Assembly: GCA_900469615.1 (NCBI GenBank)
Contig: UBYA01000011.1
Span: 1,116,001 to 1,180,000, forward strand
Length of the DNA: 64,000 bases
Direction: 5' to 3'
Origin: Hyphomicrobiales bacterium
GTDB lineage: Bacteria > Pseudomonadota > Alphaproteobacteria > Rhizobiales > Rhizobiaceae
The notes under the pieces are model-generated. The model ran no database searches. It had not been told where the DNA came from and saw only the letters and a program-made list of their open reading frames with translations. A program made the position numbers and the translations under genes. Positions within the stretch are counted from its first letter, which is position 1. Every line of letters starts with the position of its first letter. Below, piece after piece: positions 18,327 to 27,587 of this stretch.

Positions 18327-19146
18327 CGCCACGCCCTCCCTTGAGGCTGGAGGTGCGCCTTAGAAGCCAGTCGACCACCAGATTGACACAGATTGCGAGG
18401 GCCGCGATGGCGGAGCCCGGCACGAGGGCAGCTGAAATGCCGAATATGATGCCGTCCTTGTTGTCCTTGACCATGCCGCCCCAGTCGGCCGCCGGCGGCT
18501 GAATGCCGAGGCCGAGGAAGGACAGGGTGGAGAGAAACAGGATCGAGAAGGCGAAGCGCAGGCCGAATTCCGCCAGCAGCGGCGAAAGCGTATTCGGCAG
18601 GATCTCGCGGAAGATGATCCAGATCTTGCCTTCGCCGCGAAGCTTGGCCGCCTCCACGAATTCCATGACCGCGACGTCGAGCGCCACGGCGCGGCCGAGG
18701 CGGTAGACGCGGGTGGAATCGAGAATGGCCATGACCAGAATCAGCACGATCAGGTTCTGCGGCAGCACCGCAAGCACGACGAGCGCGAAGATCAGCGTCG
18801 GGATCGACATCATCAGGTCGTTGAAGCGCGAGAAGATCGTATCGATCAGCCCGCGCGAGACGGCGGCGGTAAAACTGAGGATGATGCCGAGCGAGAAGGA
18901 GATGATCGTGGCTGCCAGCGCGACGAACAGGGTCGTGCGAGTGCCGTAGATGAGACGCGACAGGATATCGCGGCCGAGGTTATCGAGGCCGAAGAAATAC
19001 TGCGCATCGGCCGGCTGCCAGACGTTGCCGACGACTTCGGTCTCCCCATGAGGGGCGATCCAGGGGGCGAAGATCGCGCAAATGAAGGCGATCAGGATGC
19101 CTGCCATTCCGATCCAGGCTGTAATGGGGATATCTCTCAATCTCAT
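18319..19146 (-). CDS. Peptide-type ABC importer permease, DppC family
   Basis: Inner-membrane permease of 275 residues with about six hydrophobic segments and the ABC-permease EAA loop (EFVEAAKLRGEGKIWIIFRE). The frame stays open far upstream, but the ATG at 19146 is the right start: it begins with a short basic segment and first membrane helix and overlaps the DppB stop as ATGA. The N-terminus includes the DppC pattern FGLDNLGRDILSRLIYGTR. It forms the channel with the DppB-type subunit upstream. Confidence 0.92.
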   Translation of the reverse strand: MRLRDIPITAWIGMAGILIAFICAIFAPWIAPHGETEVVGNVWQPADAQYFFGLDNLGRDILSRLIYGTRTTLFVALAATIISFSLGIILSFTAAVSRGLIDTIFSRFNDLMMSIPTLIFALVVLAVLPQNLIVLILVMAILDSTRVYRLGRAVALDVAVMEFVEAAKLRGEGKIWIIFREILPNTLSPLLAEFGLRFAFSILFLSTLSFLGLGIQPPAADWGGMVKDNKDGIIFGISAALVPGSAIAALAICVNLVVDWLLRRTSSLKGGRGDA

Positions 19147-20150
19147 CGCGGATGCCTCAGGCGCGGGTTGGCGACGATGGCAAGAATATCCGCCGTCATG
19201 TTGAGGAAGATGTAGACGGCGGCAAAGATCAGGCCGCAGGCCTGCACGACGGGCATGTCGCGCACCGTCACCGCATCGACCATGTACTGCCCCATGCCGG
19301 GATAGACGAAAACGACTTCCACCACGACGACGCCGACGATGAGATAGGCAAGGTTCAGCGCGATGACGTTGATGATCGGCGCCAGCGCATTGGGGGCGGC
19401 GTGCCTGACGATGGCGCGGAAGGCGGAGAGGCCCTTCAGCTCGGCCGTTTCCATATAGGCCGACGACATGACGGACAGAATGGCTGCCCGCGTCATGCGC
19501 ATCATATGGGCAAGCACGACCAGAACCAGCGTTGCCGTGGGCAGGGCGATCGCCTTCAGCCGGTCGATGAAGCCCATGCCGTCGAAGACCGTCGCCGGAA
19601 AGGTCGCGACGCCGAATTTGACGGAAAAGAACATGATGAGGAGATAGCCGATGAAGAATTCCGGCAGGGAAATCGCCGCGAGCGAGATGACGTTGATGAT
19701 CTTGTCGGGCATGCGATTCCTGAAATGGACGGCCAGCATGCCGAGACAGACCGCCAGCGGCACCGAGATCAACGCGGCGAAACCGGCAAGAAAGAGAGAA
19801 TTGCCGAGCCGCTTGCCGATCTGCTCGCTGACGGAATTCTTGCTGGCCCAGGAGGTGCCGAAATCGCCCTGCACGGCATGGCCGAGCCATTCCACATAGC
19901 GGGTGACGACCGGCCGGTTGAGGCCGAGTTCCTCGCGGATATTGGCGACCGCCTGCGGCGTGGCCGACTGGCCGAGATAGGTGGTGGCGAAATCGCCGGG
20001 CAGGGCTTCCAGCCCGCCGAAGATCAGGATGGAGACTGCAAACAGCAGGACGATGCTGAGCAGGCAACGCTCGATAACGAGGGCCAGCAGCGGAAAACGC
20101 TGCTTGAACCTCAGCCCGGGCAAAACGGTTCCGGGGGGAAGATTGGACAT
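19143..20150 (-). CDS. Peptide-type ABC importer permease, DppB family
   Basis: Inner-membrane permease of 335 residues. It has the DppB N-terminal pattern (one helix, then a periplasmic domain with LPGDFATTYLG and YVEWLGHAVQGDFGTSW) and five further hydrophobic segments, with the EAA loop ELKGLSAFRAIVRHAAPNALAP. It lies 200 bases downstream of the binding-protein gene, a gap that holds a hairpin and a repeat element, and is coupled to dppC. It is part of the importer of the carnitine-type operon. Confidence 0.92.
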   Translation of the reverse strand: MSNLPPGTVLPGLRFKQRFPLLALVIERCLLSIVLLFAVSILIFGGLEALPGDFATTYLGQSATPQAVANIREELGLNRPVVTRYVEWLGHAVQGDFGTSWASKNSVSEQIGKRLGNSLFLAGFAALISVPLAVCLGMLAVHFRNRMPDKIINVISLAAISLPEFFIGYLLIMFFSVKFGVATFPATVFDGMGFIDRLKAIALPTATLVLVVLAHMMRMTRAAILSVMSSAYMETAELKGLSAFRAIVRHAAPNALAPIINVIALNLAYLIVGVVVVEVVFVYPGMGQYMVDAVTVRDMPVVQACGLIFAAVYIFLNMTADILAIVANPRLRHPR

Positions 20151-20164
20151 GGCCGATGCCTCGC

Positions 20165-20266
20165 GCTTAAAGCAGTTCAGTGTCTCAAGTATTTGCTGAA
20201 CAACCCTATTTTGTTGTTTTACGCAATTCCAGCAGGAAAAAGGTTAAGCACTTTTTCCTGAAATTG
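20165..20266 (-). repeat. RIME-like rhizobial intergenic repeat, copy B
   Basis: Read on the minus strand, this segment has the order CAGGAAAAAG, an inverted CTTTTTCCTG, then GGAATTGCGTAAAACAAC, and finally TGCTTTAAGCGC. A second element with the same order lies at 37010-37094. The perfect 10-bp stem is at 20233-20242 with 20251-20260. The layout resembles the mosaic intergenic elements (RIME) known from Rhizobium and Agrobacterium. It lies between two operon genes and may affect mRNA stability. Confidence 0.5.
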
Positions 20267-20281
20267 CCATCAACGCCGGGA

Positions 20282-20306
20282 GGACCGCGAAAGGTTTCCG
20301 CGGTCC
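20282..20306 (-). other. Intercistronic stem-loop after binding-protein gene
   Basis: GGACCGCG and CGCGGTCC form an 8-bp stem around a 9-base loop, just downstream (minus strand) of the stop at 20351. No T-run follows, so it more likely stabilises the binding-protein mRNA than ends the operon. Confidence 0.5.
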
Positions 20307-20350
20307 CGGGCTTGGTCAAGGATGAGGGCGTTCTCGCCCGGCGTGAGGCA

Positions 20351-21940
20351 TCAGGCGTCCAGCCAGACGCGGGTCGCGACGTAGCCGTTCGACATGTCGT
20401 TGCCGATGTCGTGGACGTAGCCCTTCACCTGCTTGGTGGAGGCGTTCACGAAATCGTTGAACATCGGCAGAATGACGCCGCCTTCGTCGCGCACCATCAT
20501 CGCCATGGCGCGGTAGAGCTCCTTGCGCTTGGCCTCGTCCAGTTCGGAGCGGGCCTCCAGCAGAAGCTTGTCGAAGTCCGGGCGCTTGAAGCGGGTGTCG
20601 TTCCAGTCCGCCGTCGAAAGATAGGCGGTGGAATACATCTGGTCCTGCGTCGGCCGGCCACCCCAATAGGAGGTGGAGAAGGGCTGCACGTTCCAGACGT
20701 TCGTCCAGTAGCCGTCACCCGGCTCGCGCTTGACCTCGATGTTGATGCCGGCCTTCTTGCAGCTTTCCTGATAGAGGACGGCCGCATCCACGGCGCCCGG
20801 GAAGGCGACTTCGGACGTGCGCAGCAATACAGATCCGCTGTGGCCCGACTTCTTGTAGTGGAAGGCGGCCTTGTCGGGATCGTAGGCCCGCTGCTCGATA
20901 CCTTCAGGGAAGAGGGCATAGGTGTTGTTGATCGGGAAGTCGTTGCCGAGCTTGCCGTAGCCGCCAAGGATCTTCTTGACCATGGTCTCGCGATCCATGG
21001 CGTATTTCAGCGCCAGGCGCAGGTCGTTGTTGTCGAACGGCGCCGTATTGCAATGCATGATGAAGACATAGTGACCGCGGCCGGCGGTGGCCAGGATGTC
21101 GACGGTCGGCGCACGCTTCAAAAGATCCACGGTCTTGGGATCGACGCGGTTGATGTAATGGACCTGACCGGACGACAGGGCGGCGATACGCGCCGTCGCA
21201 TCGTTCATCGTGATGATTTCGACGCTGTCCACAAAGCCGCGATCCGTACGCCAGTCGTCCTTGTTGCGCTCGAAGGTGGCGCGTACGCCGGGTTCGAAGC
21301 TGACCATTTTGTAGGGGCCGGTGCCGATCGAGGCGAGGGGATCGTCATAGCCGCCATTCGGCTGAATGACGAGGTGGTAGTCGGTTAGGAGCAACGGCAT
21401 ATCGGCGTTGCCCTCGGTCAGCGTCAGGACGAGATTGTCGCCGTCGGCCTTGATCTCCTTGATCGACTTCATGACTCCGAGCGCGCCGGATTCCGATTTT
21501 GCGTCGGTATGGCGCTTGAGCGTTGCAATGACGTCGTCGATCGTCAGTTCCTTGCCGTTGTGGAACTTGACGCCCTTGCGGATCTTGAAGGTCCAGGTGG
21601 CGGCGTCCTTCGACGGTTCCCACGATTCGGCCAGGGCGGGTACGGCAGCGCCGGTCAGCGGGTGGGACTCCACCAGCATGTCGCCCCAGCAGCGGCCGAT
21701 GCAGAACATGACCTGAGACAGGAATTTCGCCGGGTCCTTGGAGTCGGTCGCAGCACCGCCTTCGAGGCCGAGCTTCAGATGGCCGCCGCGCTTCGGTTCG
21801 GCCGCCATCGCACTTTCGGTAAAGAGTTTGTCGGCGAGCGCCAAAGTCACGCCGGCCGCCATTGCGCGTCCCATGAATTCGCGGCGGCTGAGGCCGCCCG
21901 CAGTGACGCGGCCTGCCAGGTATTTCGTGTAGTCGTTCAT
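20351..21940 (-). CDS. Solute-binding protein, family 5, of the carnitine/butyrobetaine-type operon
   Basis: Tat-exported periplasmic binding protein, 529 residues; twin-arginine motif LSRREFMGR, then a hydrophobic region and probable cleavage after AMA. The ATG at 21940 has AAGGA eight bases upstream; a longer frame adds 18 residues without a ribosome site. It belongs to the peptide-binding family 5, yet it is encoded inside an operon for CoA-dependent betaine catabolism together with its own DppB, DppC and DppDF subunits. The likely ligand is therefore carnitine, gamma-butyrobetaine or a related quaternary amine, by context only. The orphan protein at 12838-14418 is a close paralogue. Confidence 0.9.
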   Translation of the reverse strand: MNDYTKYLAGRVTAGGLSRREFMGRAMAAGVTLALADKLFTESAMAAEPKRGGHLKLGLEGGAATDSKDPAKFLSQVMFCIGRCWGDMLVESHPLTGAAVPALAESWEPSKDAATWTFKIRKGVKFHNGKELTIDDVIATLKRHTDAKSESGALGVMKSIKEIKADGDNLVLTLTEGNADMPLLLTDYHLVIQPNGGYDDPLASIGTGPYKMVSFEPGVRATFERNKDDWRTDRGFVDSVEIITMNDATARIAALSSGQVHYINRVDPKTVDLLKRAPTVDILATAGRGHYVFIMHCNTAPFDNNDLRLALKYAMDRETMVKKILGGYGKLGNDFPINNTYALFPEGIEQRAYDPDKAAFHYKKSGHSGSVLLRTSEVAFPGAVDAAVLYQESCKKAGINIEVKREPGDGYWTNVWNVQPFSTSYWGGRPTQDQMYSTAYLSTADWNDTRFKRPDFDKLLLEARSELDEAKRKELYRAMAMMVRDEGGVILPMFNDFVNASTKQVKGYVHDIGNDMSNGYVATRVWLDA

Positions 21941-22065
21941 TCCCCTGTTCCTTTTTCTTGCCGTGTTGACAATACTCCCGGGGAGCCGCTTCACCGCACG
22001 GTTCCTCTTCCGTGTGAAGCCTGCTGCCCGCGATCATGCGGGAAATCCGGCGGTTGCCGCCGCCT

Positions 22066-22848
22066 CTACTTTCCTTTCCAGATTGGGGCCCGCTTTTCCG
22101 CGAAAGCCCGTGCGCCTTCCAATTGATCCTCGCTCGAATAAAGAATGTCGACGGTCGCAAACTGCCGTTTGGTGATCTTGTTCATGGCAGTCTGAAACGT
22201 CGAGCCCTCCGCTTCGCGAACGATTTCCTTTATGGCCGCGTAGACGAGGGGCGGCCCGCTTGCCAGCAGGCGGGCAAGGTCCCATGCCCTGTCCACCAGC
22301 TTGTCGGCCATGACGATCTCGTTGACGAAACCCCAGCGGTGCGCCTCCTCGACATTGAGCCAGCGGCCGGTCAGCAGCATGTCCATGGCGATATGATAGG
22401 GAATGCGCTTCGGCAGCTTGATCGATGCCGCGTCGGCGACGGTGCCCGAACGGATCTCGGGCAATGCGAAAGTCGCGTGGGGAGCGGCAATGATCATATC
22501 GGCGGAAAGCGCAATTTCGAGACCGCCGCCGCAACAGATGCCGTTGACGGCACAGATGACCGGCTTGTTGAGGTCGCGCAGTTCCTGCAGGCCGCCGAAA
22601 CCGCCGACGCCGTAATCGCCGTCCACGGCATCGCCGGCGGCTGCGGCCTTCAGATCCCAGCCGGCGGAAAAGAATTTCTCGCCGGCACCGGTGACGATGG
22701 CGACGCGCAGGTCCGGATTGTCACGGAAGTCGCGAAAGATCAGCCCCATCTTGCGGCTCGTCGTCAGGTCGATGGCGTTTGCCTTCGGCCTGTCGATGAC
22801 GACCTCCAGGATGCCGTTGTCGCATCGGGTTCGAATGGGGTCTTGCAA
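22066..22848 (-). CDS. caiD: Carnitinyl-CoA dehydratase / crotonobetainyl-CoA hydratase, crotonase family
   Basis: Crotonase-fold enzyme of 260 residues interconverting crotonobetainyl-CoA and L-carnitinyl-CoA. The oxyanion-hole segments are FFSAGWDLKAAAAG (about residues 58-72) and NGICCGGGLEIALSAD (about 102-117), and the acidic active-site region is FALPEIRSG. The pattern FSAGWDLKA is characteristic of CaiD. It lies six bases after the CoA-ligase gene and near an acyl-CoA dehydrogenase and carnitine dehydrogenase, which supports the role. In this catabolic setting it likely runs in the hydration direction. Confidence 0.87.
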   Translation of the reverse strand: MQDPIRTRCDNGILEVVIDRPKANAIDLTTSRKMGLIFRDFRDNPDLRVAIVTGAGEKFFSAGWDLKAAAAGDAVDGDYGVGGFGGLQELRDLNKPVICAVNGICCGGGLEIALSADMIIAAPHATFALPEIRSGTVADAASIKLPKRIPYHIAMDMLLTGRWLNVEEAHRWGFVNEIVMADKLVDRAWDLARLLASGPPLVYAAIKEIVREAEGSTFQTAMNKITKRQFATVDILYSSEDQLEGARAFAEKRAPIWKGK

Positions 22849-22854
22849 CTTCTG

Positions 22855-24912
22855 CTACCTCCTTCGCCGAATGAGAGCATCCGCAGCAATGACACCGCGA
22901 GATTCAGGTAGGACCATCAATGGATTAATGTCTAGTTCTTCAAGCTGTGCGGCATTCTTTACGACATATTCTGCCGCTGATACGACGGCATCGGCAACGA
23001 TATCGAGGCTGCTGCCGCTACTGCCGCGGAATCCTTCGATCAATTTGCGGACTTTCAGCCGCGAAATGCCGTCCAGAACCTCGGCTTTCGTGACCGGTAG
23101 CGGCAAAACGATAGAATCTTCAAGCAATTCCACCAGAATTCCGCCCGCACCGACCGTCAGGGTCAGGCCGACGACCGGATCGCGGACCGCGCCGACGATC
23201 AATTCCGCAAGAGGCCGGTCGATCATGCGCTCGACGAGAAATCCATGCGCGACATGGGCCATGCCCTCGGCCGCATCTCTGACGGCGTTCCTATCCCACA
23301 GGTTGAGCCTGACCGCGCCCACATCGGATTTGTGTTCGACGCCGAGCGCCTTGAGCGCAACTGGAAATCCGAGCTGCTCGGCCGCGTCGGCCGCCTCGTT
23401 TGCCGTGGTCGCGGTCTTGCCGCGCGGGATTGCAAGGCCCGCTGCCTCAAGCTCCGCCTTGGCTGCCGCCTCGTTCAAGGTGTCGATCTCGCCCGGCGCG
23501 GGCGGCGTGCTAAGCAGTGCCGATGGCTGCGGCCTCTTCCAGGCGCTGGCGATCCCGCTGGCAATGTCAGCCGCCGCCAACGTCTCGCTGATGCCGCAGA
23601 ACGGCACGATGCCGGCATCGATCAATCGCTGCGCGATTGCCTCAGGCATGTTTTCGGGCAGCGTCGCCAGAATGCCGGCGCGCGCTCCGGTCTGCTTCGC
23701 CGCCGCGGCAACGGCCGAAACGGTGATCATCCAGTCCGCACCGTCGCAGCGATCCTCCCGGGGAAAGTCGAGCACGATGAGATTGAGGGCATAGCCGCCC
23801 GCGAACATGGCGCTGAAAGCCTCCGTCTGCCGGGCGAGATTGCCCCAGACGAAGGTGTGGTAATCGAGCGGGTTGGAGAGCGTCACCATCTGCCCGAGGG
23901 TCGCGCGCAGAGCAGGCAGTTGCTCGGCTTTCAGGGCGCGGAACTCGACCTTCCGGCCGACGGCCGCATCGGCCATCAGCGACGCCTCGCCACCCGAACA
24001 GCTCATCGAGGAGATCGCATTTCTTCCGAGCGGGCCTGCGACATGCAGGAGTTTCAGCGTCTCGATCAGCTCCGGCAAGGTCGAAACGCGGCCGATGCCG
24101 AGGCGATCGAGAACGGCGCCGGCGACTGCGTCGCTGCCGGCAAGCGAAGCGGTGTGCGAGACGGTGGCGCGCTGTGCCTGTTCGGATTTGCCGACTTTCA
24201 GCGCAATGACGGGTTTCCTGAGTTCCCTGGCGCGTATTGCGAGAGCTTCCAGTGCCCGGATGTCGCCGAAACCTTCGATATGCAGGCCGACCGCCGTAAC
24301 GCGCGGATCGTCGAGAACGGCATGGGCAAGATCCGCGAGGCCCGTCTGCGCCTGGTTGCCCGCCGTCATCAGATAGCTGATGGGCAGGCCGCGTTTCTGC
24401 ATGCTGAGATTGATGGCGATGTTGGAGGATTGGGTGAGGATCGCGACGCCGCGCCCGGTTCTTACGATGCCATGCTGATCCGGCCAGAGCAGGGCGCCAT
24501 CAAGCCCGTTGATCATGCCGTAGCAATTCGGTCCGACGATCGGCATGGTGCCGGCTGCCTCGACCAGAGCCCGCTGCAGATCCGCGCCATCGGCCAATTC
24601 CGCAACCGCTTCACTGAAACCGGACGCGTAGCAGACGGCGCCACCGGCGCCTCCGGCGGAAAGTGCGCGAACGATATCCACGGTGAGCGTGCGGTTGACG
24701 CCGACGAAAGCGGCATCCGGCGCCTTTGGCAACTCCGCGACCGACCGATAGCAGCGGCGGCCAAGCACGCTTTCCAGCGTGGGATGCACCGGCCAGATCT
24801 CGCCCGCAAATCCCATGAGATCGCATTGCTCGATGACGCGCCGCGCTTCGCGGCCTCCGAAGACGGCGATCGTTCCAGGTCTGATGAGGCGGTCGAGCGA
24901 GCGCTGCGTCAT
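22855..24912 (-). CDS. Acyl-CoA synthetase, NDP-forming type (probable betaine-CoA ligase)
   Basis: A 685-residue enzyme of the ADP-forming acyl-CoA synthetase superfamily. Domains in order: CoA-binding Rossmann domain (about residues 5-130, IAVFGGREARRVIEQC), succinyl-CoA-ligase-like flavodoxin domain with the conserved SHTASLAGSDAV segment, and a C-terminal ATP-grasp domain (about 460-680). The ATG at 24912 follows the upstream stop by four bases; the frame is open further but runs into the previous gene. Its neighbours suggest it activates gamma-butyrobetaine or carnitine with CoA. E. coli uses an AMP-forming CaiC for this step, so a different enzyme class would fill the role here. Confidence 0.83.
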   Translation of the reverse strand: MTQRSLDRLIRPGTIAVFGGREARRVIEQCDLMGFAGEIWPVHPTLESVLGRRCYRSVAELPKAPDAAFVGVNRTLTVDIVRALSAGGAGGAVCYASGFSEAVAELADGADLQRALVEAAGTMPIVGPNCYGMINGLDGALLWPDQHGIVRTGRGVAILTQSSNIAINLSMQKRGLPISYLMTAGNQAQTGLADLAHAVLDDPRVTAVGLHIEGFGDIRALEALAIRARELRKPVIALKVGKSEQAQRATVSHTASLAGSDAVAGAVLDRLGIGRVSTLPELIETLKLLHVAGPLGRNAISSMSCSGGEASLMADAAVGRKVEFRALKAEQLPALRATLGQMVTLSNPLDYHTFVWGNLARQTEAFSAMFAGGYALNLIVLDFPREDRCDGADWMITVSAVAAAAKQTGARAGILATLPENMPEAIAQRLIDAGIVPFCGISETLAAADIASGIASAWKRPQPSALLSTPPAPGEIDTLNEAAAKAELEAAGLAIPRGKTATTANEAADAAEQLGFPVALKALGVEHKSDVGAVRLNLWDRNAVRDAAEGMAHVAHGFLVERMIDRPLAELIVGAVRDPVVGLTLTVGAGGILVELLEDSIVLPLPVTKAEVLDGISRLKVRKLIEGFRGSSGSSLDIVADAVVSAAEYVVKNAAQLEELDINPLMVLPESRGVIAADALIRRRR

Positions 24913-24916
24913 CGGT

Positions 24917-26077
24917 TCATGCTCCGAGCGGCCGAAGCAGGTCGCGGCTGATGATATGCCGCTGGATCTCCGAAGTGCCGTCCCAGATGCGCTCGACGCG
25001 GGCATCGCGCCAGAAGCGGGCAAGCGGCAGGTCGTCCATCAACCCCATGCCGCCGAAGATCTGGATCGCCTCGTCGGTGACGCGGGCGAGCATTTCCGAG
25101 GCATAGAGCTTGGCCGATGCGATCTCGCGATTGGCGGGGATGCCGGCATCCAGCTTCCAGGCGGCGGACAGGGTCAGGAGGTCGGCGGCGTCGATCTCGG
25201 TGATCATGTCGGCAAGCTTGAACGATACGCCCTGATTGGCGCCGATCGGCTTGCCGAACTGCTTGCGCTCGGCGGCATAGGGCAGGGCAAGGTCGAAGAC
25301 GCGGCGAGCCCGCCCGACGCAGGTCGCAGCGACGGTGAGGCGGGTTCCGTAGAGCCATTGATTGGCAAGATCGAAGCCGCGATGCACTTCGCCGAGCACC
25401 TGCGACTTCGGCAGGCGGCAATCGGTGAAATTCAGGATGCAGTTGTGATAGCCGCGATGGGAAACCGAGTCATAACCCTTGAGGATGTCGAAACCCGGCG
25501 TGCCGCGATCGACCAGGAAGGCGGTGATCTTCTTCTTGGTGCCCCTGTGGGTCTCTTCCTCGCCGGTTGCGGCAAAGACGATGACGAAATCGGCGACGTC
25601 GGCGTGCGAAATGAAATGTTTGGTGCCGTTGAGCACGAAATCATCGCCATCCTGCCTTGCTGCGCATTTCATGCCGCGCATGTCGGAGCCGGCGTCCGGC
25701 TCGGTGATGGCGAGCGCATCGATTTTTTCCCCGCGCACCGCCGGCAGGAGATAGCGTTCGCGCTGCTCGCCTTCGCAGGCCATCAAAATGCCGGATGGAC
25801 GACCGAAGAAGACGGTCAGCCCCAGAGACCCGCGGCCCAGCTCGCGTTCGACGAGGGTAAAGGTGGTGTGATCGAGCCCGGCGCCGCCGATTTCCTCGGG
25901 AAAGTTGCAGGCATAGAAGCCAAGCTCAATGCATTTGCGCCGGATCTCGTTTCCGATATCCGGCGGTACAAGGCCGGTGCGCTCGACCTCGTTTTCGTGC
26001 GGATAGATCTCCGTCTCCACGAAGTCCCTGACCGTCTTGACGATCATCTCCTGTTCTTCGCTGAGTCCGAAATTCAC
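24917..26077 (-). CDS. Acyl-CoA dehydrogenase (probable gamma-butyrobetainyl-CoA dehydrogenase)
   Basis: FAD enzyme of 386 residues with the full acyl-CoA dehydrogenase layout: N-terminal helical domain, beta domain with ITEPDAGSDMRGMKC, and C-terminal helices with ERKQFGKPIGANQ, the QIFGGMGLMDD FAD-contact segment and ERIWDGTSEIQ near the end, where many members have the YEGTSEI version. It is related to CaiA. In a degradative pathway it would convert gamma-butyrobetainyl-CoA to crotonobetainyl-CoA, feeding CaiD. An electron-transfer flavoprotein is needed and must come from elsewhere. Spacing to the neighbouring genes is 12 and 4 bases. Confidence 0.87.
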   Translation of the reverse strand: MNFGLSEEQEMIVKTVRDFVETEIYPHENEVERTGLVPPDIGNEIRRKCIELGFYACNFPEEIGGAGLDHTTFTLVERELGRGSLGLTVFFGRPSGILMACEGEQRERYLLPAVRGEKIDALAITEPDAGSDMRGMKCAARQDGDDFVLNGTKHFISHADVADFVIVFAATGEEETHRGTKKKITAFLVDRGTPGFDILKGYDSVSHRGYHNCILNFTDCRLPKSQVLGEVHRGFDLANQWLYGTRLTVAATCVGRARRVFDLALPYAAERKQFGKPIGANQGVSFKLADMITEIDAADLLTLSAAWKLDAGIPANREIASAKLYASEMLARVTDEAIQIFGGMGLMDDLPLARFWRDARVERIWDGTSEIQRHIISRDLLRPLGA

Positions 26078-26089
26078 GATCGCTTCCTC

Positions 26090-27580
26090 CTAGCGTTTTT
26101 GTCCCACATGACGGCCGGCTCCCTCCGGCACTGGCAAGCTTGCATGCGCCTCGGCGATCGGCCTCAGTTTGCTCAGCACCTCCTCCGGTGCGGCAACGGC
26201 CTTGCCCGCCTTGGCATCGACATGCAGCAGCATCTGTTCCGCGGTGGCGATGACGTCACCGCTTGCCGTATCGTGCAGCGCATGGAACACATGCAGCCGC
26301 TTTTCGTCGGAGCTGAGTATCTGGCAGGTCGAATGGATGGCCTGCCCGAGCTTGGCTTCGCCGAGATGGCGGATATGGGTCTCCACCGTGTAGTAGCTAT
26401 GGCCGCGCTCGACATAATCGAGGTCGACGCCGATCAGGCGCAGGAGTGCGTCCGAGGTGTCGCCGAACACCTGCAAATAGCGATGCTCTGTCATATGGCC
26501 ATTATAGTCGACCCAAGCTGGATTGACCTTGGTGTCGATCAGGCGCAGCGGCTCTGTAGCGTCGAGGGCCTGTTTTTCTCCGCCGCCGGCGGCCCAAAGC
26601 TGCTGCTCGAAATCCTTCAGGAGCTTGCCGGCGCCCCAGCCCTTGCCGCCATGGCTTCCCTTCAGGCTCTGGAGAATGCCGACGAGGTTTTCGTCGCGGA
26701 TGCGCTCGAGTTCGCGGATCGACAGGCCGTCCGCCTGCTCGTCCGACTGCTGGCCGATCTTTTCAACGAGGGCATCGTCGAGATCGACGACGTCCATCAG
26801 CTTCGTCCAGTTCCACTGCAATGCCGGACCGAACTGCGCCAGGAAGTGACGCATGCCCGCTTCGCCGCCGGCGATGCGATAAGTCTGGAACAGGCCCATC
26901 TGCGCCCAGCGCAGGCCGAAGGAATAGCGGATGACGTCATCGAGCGTCTCGACGGTGCAGATATCGTCCTTGATGAGCCACAGCGCCTCGCGCCAGAGCG
27001 CTTCCAGCAGGCGATCGCCGACGAAGGCCTCGATTTCCTTGGCGATATGCACGCCCTTCATACCAATAGGCGGCAGCCTGTCCATCGCAGCCTTGATCGT
27101 CGCTGCACTGGTCTTTTCGCCGCCGACGATCTCGACCAGCGGCAGGAGATAGACCGGATTATAGGGATGGGCGACGAAAAGGCGCTCGGGGTGGCGCATG
27201 TCGCGTTGCAGATCCGTCGGCAGAAGCCCGGACGTGGACGAGCCGATCAGGGCATCCGGCCGAGCAGCCGCGTCGATCTGCGTCAGCACCTTGCGCTTGA
27301 GGTCCAGCCGCTCGGGCACGCTTTCCTGTATCCAGTCGGCTCCGTCGACCGCCGCTTCCAGCGTGTCGCGGAAAGTGAGCCTGCCGCGCGGCGGAAGCGG
27401 CGCGCCGGTCAGCATCGCATAGGCTTTTTCGGCATTGGCGAGCACTTCGCCGACGATGCGGGTTGCTTCCGGATGCGGATCGTAGACATCGACATCGATG
27501 CCGGCCAGCAGGAAACGGGCGATCCATCCGCCGCCGATGACGCCGCCGCCGATGCAGGCCGCCTTGTTGATCTCGGTCAT
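26090..27580 (-). CDS. lcdH: L-carnitine 3-dehydrogenase fused to hot-dog thioesterase
   Basis: A bifunctional 496-residue protein. Residues about 1-320 match the 3-hydroxyacyl-CoA-dehydrogenase-like carnitine dehydrogenase: NAD loop GGGVIGGGW, ESVPERLDLK and the catalytic-region motif HPYNPVYLLPLVEIV. Residues about 345-475 form a 4HBT-type hot-dog domain (VDYNGHMTEHRYLQVFGD), which fits the betainyl-CoA thioesterase fused to this enzyme in Sinorhizobium-type carnitine degradation. It would oxidise L-carnitine to 3-dehydrocarnitine and hydrolyse betainyl-CoA made by the cleavage enzyme. It lies seven bases after the cleavage-enzyme gene. Confidence 0.9.
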   Translation of the reverse strand: MTEINKAACIGGGVIGGGWIARFLLAGIDVDVYDPHPEATRIVGEVLANAEKAYAMLTGAPLPPRGRLTFRDTLEAAVDGADWIQESVPERLDLKRKVLTQIDAAARPDALIGSSTSGLLPTDLQRDMRHPERLFVAHPYNPVYLLPLVEIVGGEKTSAATIKAAMDRLPPIGMKGVHIAKEIEAFVGDRLLEALWREALWLIKDDICTVETLDDVIRYSFGLRWAQMGLFQTYRIAGGEAGMRHFLAQFGPALQWNWTKLMDVVDLDDALVEKIGQQSDEQADGLSIRELERIRDENLVGILQSLKGSHGGKGWGAGKLLKDFEQQLWAAGGGEKQALDATEPLRLIDTKVNPAWVDYNGHMTEHRYLQVFGDTSDALLRLIGVDLDYVERGHSYYTVETHIRHLGEAKLGQAIHSTCQILSSDEKRLHVFHALHDTASGDVIATAEQMLLHVDAKAGKAVAAPEEVLSKLRPIAEAHASLPVPEGAGRHVGQKR

Positions 27581-27587
27581 CGGAGCC

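Noticed and set aside
19147..20067. Upstream extension of the DppC frame giving a 582-residue protein
   Set aside because: The extension lies out of frame over the DppB gene; the ATGA overlap at 19143-19146 marks the true start.
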